This document shows positions 9,155-17,057 of a stretch of 64,000 nt of DNA, piece after piece (position 1 is the stretch's first letter; every line of letters starts with the position of its first letter). Source of the DNA: Corynebacterium pseudodiphtheriticum DSM 44287 (lineage in GTDB: Bacteria; Actinomycetota; Actinomycetes; Mycobacteriales; Mycobacteriaceae). Location: contig NZ_JIAH01000010.1 in assembly GCF_000688415.1 (NCBI RefSeq), positions 88,501-152,500 on the forward strand, in the 5' to 3' direction. The position numbers were made by a program, and so were the translations under genes. The notes under the pieces are model-generated. The model worked only from the letters and a program-made list of their open reading frames with translations. It had not been told where the DNA came from and ran no database searches.

Positions 9155-9985
9155 TTAACGCGAAGTCTCCACAGGATTGGCAGCATTCGCCGACCACTGC
9201 GACCAACCGCCCACATAATGCGAGGCTCCAGTAATACCGGCATGCTCCGCCAAGGCCAGGGCCAGGCCAGAATGGTTGCCTGAACCGGAATAAAACACCG
9301 TGCCTTCTCCCCTAGTCACACCAGCTTGGGCGAAGACTTCGCGGATTTCTTCTTGTGACTTGGCCAAGCGATTCGGAGTCAACAAATCCCGCATAGAAGC
9401 GTTCACCGCACCGGGAATATGTCCGGCTTTCAAGTCCAAATTTTCTTGGCGCCCCGAATAACGCCAGAAGGAGCGAGTATCAACCAGTGTGCCGTCAAAA
9501 TTACGTACCTCGTCGATAGTGGCTGCGGGCATAGACCCGGGCCGAATAGTCAGCGCGGAACCCATAGCGATATTGCCCGGGCCGCACATCGTATCGAAGC
9601 CTGCGCGGTGCCACTGCGCCAAGCCGCCATCCAAGATGGAGACGTTTTTAATTCCTGCCCAGCGCAGCACCCACCAGGCACGACCGGCAAAAAATCCCTG
9701 ACCATCGTCATAAACTACGACTGGGCGGTCTTCCCGCAAGCCCCAGCGGTTGACGTTGGCTTGCAGCCGCGCCGGATCTGGTAACGGGTTACGCCCAGCT
9801 TTCGACCCAGGAAGCCCAGCCAGCGCAATTGCTGGATTAACGTGCTGGGCTGTGGGGATATGCCCGGCGCGAAACTGGCGGAAGCTATTCCCCTGCCCGG
9901 GTACCCAAGTAGTGGCAAGCAGGGTGAGTTTGTCTCCGCGGTGGATTTTTTCGTGTAATTCTTCGGCACTGACCAGGACGCTCAT
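9155..9985 (-). CDS. Two-domain rhodanese-like sulfurtransferase lacking the catalytic Cys
   Basis: The 276-residue product (ATG at 9985, MSVLVSAEELHEKI) has two rhodanese folds: VVVYDDGQGFFAGRAWWVLRWAGIKNVSILDGG in the first and VDTRSFWRYSGRQENLDLKAGHIPGAVN plus the active-site loop in the second. In thiosulfate or mercaptopyruvate sulfurtransferases that loop begins with Cys (usually CGSG); here it reads YSGSGNHSG, with Ser at about residue 233, and codon TCC confirms this. The only other Cys, in DTMCGPG, is elsewhere. So the protein should not perform classical sulfur transfer and may be a binding or altered-chemistry member. A start at 10036 would add 17 unlikely residues. Confidence 0.85.
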   Translation of the reverse strand: MSVLVSAEELHEKIHRGDKLTLLATTWVPGQGNSFRQFRAGHIPTAQHVNPAIALAGLPGSKAGRNPLPDPARLQANVNRWGLREDRPVVVYDDGQGFFAGRAWWVLRWAGIKNVSILDGGLAQWHRAGFDTMCGPGNIAMGSALTIRPGSMPAATIDEVRNFDGTLVDTRSFWRYSGRQENLDLKAGHIPGAVNASMRDLLTPNRLAKSQEEIREVFAQAGVTRGEGTVFYSGSGNHSGLALALAEHAGITGASHYVGGWSQWSANAANPVETSR

Positions 9986-10042
9986 AGTTACCCAGTTTAA
10001 GGGTAAAAGCGTCCCGGCGTGTGCTAGCAGACACAATGCCTG

Positions 10043-12601
10043 CTAACTGGAGATCTCCAGCTCCTCGCCGCCGTCGGCAAGCGAAACCTGCACGGCATCG
10101 CCTTCCACAACTTCACCGGCCAGCACCAGCCGCGCCAGCTTGTCTCCGATGGCCTGTTGGATCAACCGGCGCAGCGGACGCGCACCGTAGGCGGGATCGT
10201 AACCGCGCTCAGCCAACCAGGCCTTCGCCGCCGCATCCACGCTCAGGCTCAGGCGTTTGCCAGCCAGGCGTTCGCGCAGCGTATCCAGCTGAATATCCAC
10301 AATGCCTTCCAGCAATTCGCTGGATAGCGGCTCGAAGGTCACCACATCATCCAGGCGGTTAATGAACTCCGGCTTGAAGGCGGCCTTCACCGCATCCATG
10401 ATCTGCTCGCGGTTGCCACCGGCACCCAAGTTCGAGGTCAGGATGATCACCGTGTTGCGGAAGTCCACGGTCCTACCCTGTCCGTCGGTCAGCCGACCTT
10501 CGTCGAGTACCTGCAACAGCACGTCGAAAACATCCGAGTGGGCCTTTTCCACCTCGTCGAAAAGCACCAGCGTGTAGGGGCGACGTCGCACGGCCTCGGT
10601 CAGCTGGCCACCCGCATCGTGGCCGACGTATCCCGGAGGGGCACCGACCAACCGCGAAACCGAGTGCTTCTCGCCGTATTCAGACATATCGATGCGCACC
10701 ATCGCGGATTCGTCATCGAACATGAACTCCGCCAGCGCTTTCGCTAGCTCGGTCTTGCCGACGCCCGTTGGCCCCAGGAATAGGAAGGAGCCGGTCGGCC
10801 GGTTCGGGTCGGCGATGCCCGCGCGGGAACGACGCACCGCATCCGAGACCGCCACCACCGCGTCTTTCTGGCCGACGACGCGGCGAGCCAGGATATTCTC
10901 CATATCCAGCAGCTTTTCCGTCTCACCCTGCAGCATCTTGCCAGCCGGGATGCCGGTCCAGGCGGAGACTACCTCAGCGATAGTGTCCGGGGTGACTTCC
11001 TCACTGAGCATGGTGTTGCTGCGCGCCTGCTCCGCGGCTTTCTCCTCGGCCACAGCGATTTCGCGTTCCAGCTCATTGATGCGGCCGTAGCGCAGCGTGG
11101 AGACTTTCTCGTAGTCACCTTCACGCTCAGCGATTTCTGCTTGCCGACGCAGGTCGTCGAGTTCTTCCTTCAGTGCCTGGACATCATCGATGGCCTTTTT
11201 CTCGTTCGCCCAGCGGGCTTTCAGCTCACCGAGCGATTCGCGCTGGTCCGCCAGCTCTTGTTGCAGGCGTGCCAGCCGCTCCTTGGAGGCAGCATCTGAT
11301 TCTTTCTTCAGCGCCAGCTCTTCGATCTCCATTCGGCGAACGACGCGCTCGAGTTCATCAATTTCCTGCGGCGAGGAATCGATCTCCATGCGCAACCGGG
11401 AGCCGGCTTCGTCGACAAGATCGATGGCCTTATCCGGCAGGAAGCGGTTGGTGATGTACCGGTTGGACAGCTCGGCGGCCTGCACCAGCGCAGAATCCTG
11501 GATGCGCACGCCGTGGTGAACTTCGTAGCGCTCCTTCAGGCCACGCAAGATACCGATGGTGTCTTCCACCGAAGGCTCGCCGACGTAGGTCTGCTGGAAA
11601 CGACGCTCCAGCGCGGCATCTTTTTCGATGTATTTGCGGTATTCATCCAGTGTGGTCGCACCCACCAGCCGCAGTTCGCCACGGGCCAGCATCGGTTTGA
11701 TCATATTGCCAGCATCCATCGAGCCTTCGCCGGTACCGCCAGCACCAACCAGGGTGTGCAGCTCGTCAATGAACGTGATGATCTCGCCGTCGGAAGATTT
11801 GATTTCTTCCAACACGGCTTTTAGCCGCTCCTCGAACTCGCCGCGGTATTTCGCTCCCGCAACCATCGAACCGAGATCCAGCGAGACCAGGCGCTTACCC
11901 TTGAGCGATTCTGGCACGTCACCACCGACAATGCGGCGGGCCAGGCCTTCCACGATGGAAGTCTTGCCGACGCCCGGCTCACCGATGAGCACCGGGTTGT
12001 TCTTCGTGCGGCGGGATAGCACCTGCACGACGCGACGGATTTCCGAATCACGCCCGATGACGGGGTCAATCTTGCCTTCGCGGGCCTGCGCCGTCAGATC
12101 CGTGGAGTATTTCTCCAGTGCTTGGAAGGAATCCTCCGGGTTTTCCGTGGTCACTTTCGCGGCTCCGCGCACGGCTGGGAATGCGCCTTTAATGGCGTCG
12201 TAGGTAGCGCCGCGGGAAGTTAGCAGCTGCGCGGCATCAGTTTTCGAGGCCGCGATGGCTGCCAACAGCACTTCGGTGGAGACGTATTCGTCGCCAAGCT
12301 CACCGGCCAGCTCTTGGGCTTTGGTGAGAACGTTCAGCCCATCGCGGTTGAAGTTCGGCTTGGCCACGCCGGCGCCTTCGGCCTTGGGGTAGCCCTCTAC
12401 TAATTCGGTGGCTTCTTTGCGCACCGTGTCTGGGTCTACTCCGGTGGCCTTCAATACCGGGGTGGCGATGCCTTCTTCTTGGCTGAGGATCGCCTGCAGC
12501 AGGTGTGCCGGGCGAATGTCCGGGTTGCCTGCCGCCGAGGCGGTTTGCAGCGCGGATTGTAGGGCTTCTTGGGTTTTTGTCGTGGGGTTAAAAGAACTCA
12601 T
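10043..12601 (-). CDS. clpB: ClpB disaggregase
   Basis: AAA+ chaperone that, with DnaK/DnaJ/GrpE, extracts polypeptides from aggregates in the cytoplasm. The 852 residues give the full domain order: Clp N-domain (1-145, [15 protein letters not shown]), first ATPase with Walker A GEPGVGKT and Walker B ITFIDELH near 205-280, coiled-coil middle domain about 400-530 rich in Leu/Glu/Arg, second ATPase with GPTGVGKTE near 610 and [11 protein letters not shown], and a C-terminal D2-small domain. It has a strong AGGGAGG-type ribosome site. Upstream lie two HAIR-type operators and a SigH-like promoter, so heat-shock control by HspR and SigH is expected. Confidence 0.97.
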   Translation of the reverse strand: MSSFNPTTKTQEALQSALQTASAAGNPDIRPAHLLQAILSQEEGIATPVLKATGVDPDTVRKEATELVEGYPKAEGAGVAKPNFNRDGLNVLTKAQELAGELGDEYVSTEVLLAAIAASKTDAAQLLTSRGATYDAIKGAFPAVRGAAKVTTENPEDSFQALEKYSTDLTAQAREGKIDPVIGRDSEIRRVVQVLSRRTKNNPVLIGEPGVGKTSIVEGLARRIVGGDVPESLKGKRLVSLDLGSMVAGAKYRGEFEERLKAVLEEIKSSDGEIITFIDELHTLVGAGGTGEGSMDAGNMIKPMLARGELRLVGATTLDEYRKYIEKDAALERRFQQTYVGEPSVEDTIGILRGLKERYEVHHGVRIQDSALVQAAELSNRYITNRFLPDKAIDLVDEAGSRLRMEIDSSPQEIDELERVVRRMEIEELALKKESDAASKERLARLQQELADQRESLGELKARWANEKKAIDDVQALKEELDDLRRQAEIAEREGDYEKVSTLRYGRINELEREIAVAEEKAAEQARSNTMLSEEVTPDTIAEVVSAWTGIPAGKMLQGETEKLLDMENILARRVVGQKDAVVAVSDAVRRSRAGIADPNRPTGSFLFLGPTGVGKTELAKALAEFMFDDESAMVRIDMSEYGEKHSVSRLVGAPPGYVGHDAGGQLTEAVRRRPYTLVLFDEVEKAHSDVFDVLLQVLDEGRLTDGQGRTVDFRNTVIILTSNLGAGGNREQIMDAVKAAFKPEFINRLDDVVTFEPLSSELLEGIVDIQLDTLRERLAGKRLSLSVDAAAKAWLAERGYDPAYGARPLRRLIQQAIGDKLARLVLAGEVVEGDAVQVSLADGGEELEISS

Positions 12602-12676
12602 GGTGTGTCATATCCTCCCTGTTCTTCCCTGCTTTCGTCACCGTTATTGTGACACCGTTTCAGGGGCTTCACTGGA

Positions 12677-12705
12677 TACAACACACCATGAGTTGAGTCT
12701 ATTCC
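12677..12705 (-). promoter_or_regulatory. SigH-like promoter of clpB
   Basis: On the minus strand a GGAATA -35 element (12700-12705) and a GTTGTA -10 element (12677-12682) are separated by 17 bases, the pattern of SigH/SigR-type stress promoters in actinobacteria. The -35 box lies inside the spacer of the proximal HAIR operator, so HspR binding would block it directly. Confidence 0.6.
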
Positions 12706-12712
12706 ACTCAAG
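12692..12712. promoter_or_regulatory. HAIR (HspR) operator, clpB proximal
   Basis: Inverted repeat GTTGAGT-N7-ACTCAAG, one base from the consensus CTTGAGT-N7-ACTCAAG bound by the MerR-type repressor HspR, which is encoded at 24146-24607 in this window. Confidence 0.85.
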
Positions 12713-12742
12713 TTAGGATTTCGTGGAATTTTTTACCAGAAA

Positions 12743-12763
12743 CTTGAGTGATGATCACTAAAG
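12743..12763. promoter_or_regulatory. HAIR (HspR) operator, clpB distal
   Basis: CTTGAGT-N7-ACTAAAG: a perfect left half and a right half with one mismatch to the HspR consensus, centred 51 bases from the proximal site (about five helical turns), which would allow cooperative binding on the same DNA face. Confidence 0.7.
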
Positions 12764-12828
12764 TTTCGCGGCAACGCCCGCGCGGGGCAGTCGTCCGACC
12801 GGGGCAACCATATACGGCTACCCCTCGC

Positions 12829-14226
12829 CTAGACCTTCCCAGACATCGCAGGATCCGGCCCATTGCCGTTGACGTCGACCACGCCCTTAGCCATGATCGC
12901 ACCGCGCACCGGCATCCAGCCACCGAATTTGGCGGTCAGGTACACCGCGATAGCAATCGCCAACGCCAACCAACCCAGCCCGGCAGTCATTCCGTAAATC
13001 ACGGCGAGCGGAGCCAGCACCGTCATACCAATCTCGAATGGGCCAAAACCTACATAAGCCACGCCGTATTCCGACAACGTGCCCGATTTCAGCTTCGGGT
13101 CGACAATCTTCAGGATGGCGATACCGGTTGCCACCGTCGCCGTTGCCCAGCCCCAACCGAAGATGCCGCGCTCCAGCCAGGCAGCGCCAAAGAATTCCGC
13201 AGGGAACCACAGCAAGAAGAAAGTACAGAAGATGGTACCCAGCACGAACAGCAGCAACAGTGCCTGCCAATAAGAGGCCACGGCAGCCGGGACAATCGCA
13301 GCGATACCGAAGGCGATCAGGTAGTCGGTCGAGGCACCAGATACAGAAGAAACGGTGTCTTTATCCAGGTACTCACCAGCGCCAATCGCGTTCATGATCG
13401 CGCGGAAGAGCAGACCCACCACCAGAGACATGGCGAATAACGGAATGGAAACGTTTTCCCACAGGCTCTTGATTCCGGCGTTGATGCCGTAGGCGGTCAG
13501 CACTGTCAACATGATAAAGCCCAGGTGCAGCGCGAGCGGCTCGATGGCCGATGGGTTGGTGGAGGCACGACCAATCGATGGGCGTTCGCTGAGGTTTTTG
13601 ATGTAGCCGCGGCGCAGTTCTTCTGGCAGCTCACCAGGAAGCTGGGAGACTTTATTCCGACGGATACCCCAGTTACCAGCGATCACACCGCCGATGATCG
13701 CGGCCAGGGTGCCCACGGTTGCAGAGGTAAAGCCCAGCGAGGATGCCTCGGCCGCACCCACGCCTTCCAGCGCGCCACCGACGGCAGCTGCGGTACCAAA
13801 ACCGCCGGTGAAACCGACCGGCAGCATCATGCCAAACCAGTCCGGAGTATCAAACACCGGCGCGAACAGGTACACGCCCAGCACAACGAACAGGCCCCAT
13901 TGTGCGGTGAACATGAACGTGGAATAGGCCCACATATTGCGCGCACCCTTGCGCACGGAGCCACCTAGTTCCATGGAATAAGCCATGGACGCGAACACCA
14001 CGGCAATCAAGATTGAGGTGTAGCTGCCCAGGTTTTCGGAAAACCCGACGATATTTAAAACGTTGGGCCCCAGCAACAAGCCCAGCAGACCAGCGGTGAC
14101 TGGTGCGGGCAACAGCAGGTCCTGGAAGAAGAATTTGATGCGGTGGCGCAATACGTTACCGATAATCATCAGCAACGAGATAAAGCCAACGTCGAGCATG
14201 AGATCGTAAGCGGAAAAGCCTTCCAT
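12829..14226 (-). CDS. Sodium/glutamate symporter family (GltS-type) membrane protein
   Basis: A 465-residue polytopic protein with about 12 hydrophobic segments. The N-terminus (YDLMLDVGFISLLMIIGNVLRHRIKFFFQDLLLPAPVTAGLLGLLLGP) and Gly-rich re-entrant segments (MLPVGFTGGFGTAAAVGGALE; FGWGWATATVATGIAIL) match GltS-type sodium:carboxylate carriers, which duplicate such loops in inverted topology. Substrate is probably glutamate or a related acid but is not shown. Upstream at 14273-14289 lies CTTGCC-N5-GGCAAG, a possible operator. Transcribed toward clpB and divergent from the globin-reductase gene. Confidence 0.8.
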   Translation of the reverse strand: MEGFSAYDLMLDVGFISLLMIIGNVLRHRIKFFFQDLLLPAPVTAGLLGLLLGPNVLNIVGFSENLGSYTSILIAVVFASMAYSMELGGSVRKGARNMWAYSTFMFTAQWGLFVVLGVYLFAPVFDTPDWFGMMLPVGFTGGFGTAAAVGGALEGVGAAEASSLGFTSATVGTLAAIIGGVIAGNWGIRRNKVSQLPGELPEELRRGYIKNLSERPSIGRASTNPSAIEPLALHLGFIMLTVLTAYGINAGIKSLWENVSIPLFAMSLVVGLLFRAIMNAIGAGEYLDKDTVSSVSGASTDYLIAFGIAAIVPAAVASYWQALLLLFVLGTIFCTFFLLWFPAEFFGAAWLERGIFGWGWATATVATGIAILKIVDPKLKSGTLSEYGVAYVGFGPFEIGMTVLAPLAVIYGMTAGLGWLALAIAIAVYLTAKFGGWMPVRGAIMAKGVVDVNGNGPDPAMSGKV

Positions 14227-14272
14227 GAAACACCTGCCTTTACAGAGTGAGGGTGAACGAGATCCTGCGACA

Positions 14273-14289
14273 CTTGCCTGTCCGGCAAG
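14273..14289. promoter_or_regulatory. Inverted repeat in the gltS/globin divergent promoter region
   Basis: CTTGCC-N5-GGCAAG is a perfect 6-bp inverted repeat 47 bases before the GltS-type start codon. It has no T tract and sits in the shared 300-base intergenic region (14227-14526), so an operator is more likely than a terminator. The regulator is unknown. Confidence 0.35.
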
Positions 14290-14526
14290 ACAACATGTGA
14301 TCTATACGAAGCCGAGCCTGATACGGCGATCAAAACACAGCACGAGGACGAGATGATCATAGTACCCATGCCGTAATTGTGCTACCCACCGCTATCCACT
14401 ACTCGCTCAGCGCTGACCAACCATCACTGCACGACGATCACTGCACAACCACCACAGTCCAGCCAACCCACCCAGACCAGCACCGCACAGCCTGCCCAGC
14501 CTGGTCCGCGCGATATTGTGGAGGAC

Positions 14527-15762
14527 ATGACTATCCGGGATCTCGCCAGCCTCGCCACGCACCTGCGCGCCCACCCTGCGACGTTCCGGGATGCGGTGCA
14601 CCGCCATTTTTTCGCGGCACTTCCCGACGCCCGCCAGTCCTTCCCCATGGATGCTTCGCAGGCCCACCGCGGGCTCGCCGAGTCTTTCGCCGCAGCCTTC
14701 GATGCCCCGGACCTCGATGAGTATTTCGCTGACCTGGGCCGCTCGCACCGTCGGCACGGCTTCCCACCGGATACCTACCCTATTTTCGCCACCGCCACCC
14801 GCCAGGCTTTAGCAGAAATCGATCTTGCCGACGACGTGCTGCAGCAGGCCGGTGCGCTTGTCGACGACATCGTCGAGTGCATGTCCGCTGCTGCGCACGA
14901 GGCGGATGTGGCGGGGATTCCGCCTGCGCACATGGGGCAGGTGGTCGATGTCGAGCGCGTTGATGCCCATACCCGCATCGTGCGCCTGGAATGTGGTCTG
15001 CCGGTTGATTATGAGCCCGGGCAGTATTTTTCTGTAGCTACCACGCTGATGCCGGGTGTATGGCGCACTTTGGCGGCTGCCCGCCCTGCTGATGGCTGCG
15101 GCACACTGGAATTTCACGTTCGCGATGTCTCGCTGCTTCCTGGCGCGTCGGGGTATTCGCGGAGGTTTATGATGACGCGCCCCGGAGATCAGTGGACACT
15201 GGGCAACCCGGCTGGCCAGCTGGAGCTGGATCCGCATCGTGAAAGCCTCGTCATTGCTTTTGGGACCGCGGTGGCTACCCTGCGCTGTTTATTATTCGCT
15301 GCTTTTGATGCCCACGGCGAGCAGCATGCCCCGGTGCAAGCGCTGGTGATTAATGATTTTCCCGGCCAGCATTATGAGATGGCCACGCTTAACAGCCTGG
15401 ATAATCTCACGCCGTGGTTGGATGTGCATGCTTTTACCCGTCATGATGCTGACCCGCATTGGTTGAAACCGCAGCGCGAGCGTCAACGTGAGTTGCGGCA
15501 AGCCCTTGCCGACGGCACCGGCCCCGAGGCATCACACGCATCTGCCAGCTTGTCGGTGGACAAGGACCCGGAGGCTACGATCGCTCATTACCGTGACTGG
15601 TCCAACCACGATGTGCTGGTCTTAGGGCCAGAAGCAGAGGTTGACGGCATGTTGGCAGCTTTCGCTGCTGCTGGGTTGGATCCAGCTACCGTGCAGACCC
15701 AAAGCTGGGGCCGCACGGGTGTGGATACCTCATCGGTTCCGGGTGCACAAAGCAAAGGTTAG
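14527..15762 (+). CDS. Flavohemoglobin-like globin-reductase fusion
   Basis: The first ~130 residues form a globin-like helical domain with a probable proximal His in GRSHRRHGF and the HFFAALPDARQSFP segment typical of microbial globins; the C-terminal ~270 residues resemble a ferredoxin reductase-type FAD/NAD(P) module (VDYEPGQYFSVATTLM, then DQWTLGNPAGQLELDP). Such fusions detoxify NO or act as reductases. The canonical RxYS flavin motif is not evident, so activity is uncertain. Start: the frame is open from 14377 but that stretch is low-complexity; the ATG at 14527 begins the globin, although GGAGG is only two bases before it, so a GTG six bases earlier may also serve. Confidence 0.75.
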   Translation: MTIRDLASLATHLRAHPATFRDAVHRHFFAALPDARQSFPMDASQAHRGLAESFAAAFDAPDLDEYFADLGRSHRRHGFPPDTYPIFATATRQALAEIDLADDVLQQAGALVDDIVECMSAAAHEADVAGIPPAHMGQVVDVERVDAHTRIVRLECGLPVDYEPGQYFSVATTLMPGVWRTLAAARPADGCGTLEFHVRDVSLLPGASGYSRRFMMTRPGDQWTLGNPAGQLELDPHRESLVIAFGTAVATLRCLLFAAFDAHGEQHAPVQALVINDFPGQHYEMATLNSLDNLTPWLDVHAFTRHDADPHWLKPQRERQRELRQALADGTGPEASHASASLSVDKDPEATIAHYRDWSNHDVLVLGPEAEVDGMLAAFAAAGLDPATVQTQSWGRTGVDTSSVPGAQSKG

Positions 15763-16025
15763 TCACCGTGTTTGCGCTGCCATCGACGCAGACGCCATAT
15801 CTGTATAGGCAGATAAATGAAATAATAGACAACAACCGAAGCCGTGAAATAAAAAGGAAATTCAGACCAATCAATTTCCTCCCAGGGCACAGGCTCTACA
15901 TTCTCCGCACGATGCCGATAACCAGTCAGACTCGTATAAATAAAATAAAATAACAAAGACGATGGAACCAGCACCACAGAAACCCATTTGGGTGGCACAC
16001 GCGGTTTCGGATGCGACCACTTCAT
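15759..16025 (-). CDS. Small two-helix membrane protein
   Basis: 88 residues with two clear hydrophobic segments (WVSVVLVPSSLLFYFIYTSL and YFTASVVVYYFIYLPIQI) joined by an acidic loop, and a basic C-terminus WRLRRWQRKHGD. No family recognised. It lies 39 bases downstream of the secreted Cys-pair protein on the same strand and its 3' end overlaps the end of the globin-reductase gene by four bases. Its size and position would suit an immunity protein for the neighbouring secreted product, but that is inference only. Confidence 0.6.
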   Translation of the reverse strand: MKWSHPKPRVPPKWVSVVLVPSSLLFYFIYTSLTGYRHRAENVEPVPWEEIDWSEFPFYFTASVVVYYFIYLPIQIWRLRRWQRKHGD

Positions 16026-16064
16026 TACTCACCATCCAGACTCATCACACAGCAACAGTGTCAT

Positions 16065-16679
16065 TTAAAGATGTTCAGCCACTGCACACGAACCAGCGTA
16101 TAGCGCAAGCCGAGCAGCCAAAAACACAGGATTAGACAAAGCTCCCTTAATTCCAAACTCCAAAAACCCTTGTGCTCCATCCAGAGCAGCATTCGCAATA
16201 ATTTTTTCTGCGGCCGCCCGCCACTGCTTATCACGTAAAAGTTTTCCTACGTCTCTTAAGGTAATAGGATCAACAGGAATTGGCAAAATATTAGATACCA
16301 CACAACTCGCATAGGACTCTAGATCACGCGTAGCATATCCAGCGTGCCCGTCACCTGTCTCTGGAAAATCTCCAGACTCCATATAGCTAGCCAACCGTTT
16401 AGCCTCTTCAACGCTCAGGCCATATTCCTCTGCTGCAACTTCGTTAACGTCCCACCGACCATCGGATGTTTCATACACCACCTCAGTGAACAAAGTTTCA
16501 AAACCTTGTGCAAGGTCTTCTTCTGCTTGACGGAGCTCTTCACCTGATAATTGATCTTGCACAGTTCCAGTTTCAACAGCTGGCATTGGACGCGTTTGGG
16601 TTTGCCCTACTGCCGGGACAGCCCCTGCACCTAAGCTACAAATAGATGCGATAGCAAAAATCTTCACATGAAGCTTCAT
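16065..16679 (-). CDS. Secreted hypothetical protein with C-terminal Cys pair (bacteriocin-like layout)
   Basis: 204 residues from the ATG at 16679, which follows a GGGGGA ribosome site; the longer frame from 16700 is not needed. Residues 1-26 are a clean Sec signal peptide (MKLHVKIFAIASICSLGAGA, cleavage near AVGQ). The mature part has an acidic helical region, then a hydrophobic Ala/Gly-rich C-terminus bounded by two Cys (SYASCVVSNI and YAGSCAVAEHL) that can form a disulfide. I recall similar short secreted proteins in actinobacteria but no assigned function. Its divergence from an ABC transporter pair of bacteriocin type suggests an exported peptide or antimicrobial. Confidence 0.65.
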   Translation of the reverse strand: MKLHVKIFAIASICSLGAGAVPAVGQTQTRPMPAVETGTVQDQLSGEELRQAEEDLAQGFETLFTEVVYETSDGRWDVNEVAAEEYGLSVEEAKRLASYMESGDFPETGDGHAGYATRDLESYASCVVSNILPIPVDPITLRDVGKLLRDKQWRAAAEKIIANAALDGAQGFLEFGIKGALSNPVFLAARLALYAGSCAVAEHL

Positions 16680-16753
16680 GAAAATCCCCCTAAAGATCAA
16701 ATGTTATTGAGCTTCAATAAAACAGTTACACAGCTCACCAGTATTTGCAACCC

Positions 16754-16770
16754 TTTGGAATTTTTCCAAA
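16754..16770. promoter_or_regulatory. Perfect inverted repeat in AT-rich intergenic region
   Basis: TTTGGAA-TTT-TTCCAAA, a 7-bp perfect inverted repeat in the 378-base AT-rich gap between the secreted protein gene and the divergent ABC permease. It lies about 75 bases upstream of the secreted protein start, a suitable place for an operator. Apart from this and the small frame at 16969 I see nothing else in the gap. Confidence 0.4.
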
Positions 16771-16968
16771 AACAAAATAATAACCCTACCGCTTCAAACA
16801 TCCAGAAAAAACACTCTACAGACAGGCTAAATCAAAGAGAAAGAGCCATAATCAAGACCGATAGGATGAGATTTTAAAAAATCTAAAGTTAGACTAGACC
16901 AGCCCAGTTGTGACAGGTAACATAAACAGCGTCAGATCCAGACATTCCCACAGAAGAGAGGAATTCAC

Positions 16969-17007
16969 GTGAGGATTCTTAGGCAGAATTCGCAGATCAC
17001 ACTATAA
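16969..17007 (+). CDS. Possible 12-codon leader peptide before ABC permease
   Basis: A GTG start with a well-placed ribosome site (AGAGGA, six bases upstream) opens a frame reading MRILRQNSQITL followed by TAA, 51 bases before the permease ATG. The permease itself has only a weak ribosome site. Short translated leaders often control antibiotic- or peptide-responsive ABC genes by attenuation. The frame is too short for coding statistics, so this rests on the ribosome site alone. Confidence 0.3.
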   Translation: MRILRQNSQITL

Positions 17008-17057
17008 GGAATATAACAGACTGCTCTAAGGCTCCCTGACTCACCAAAGATGATCAC

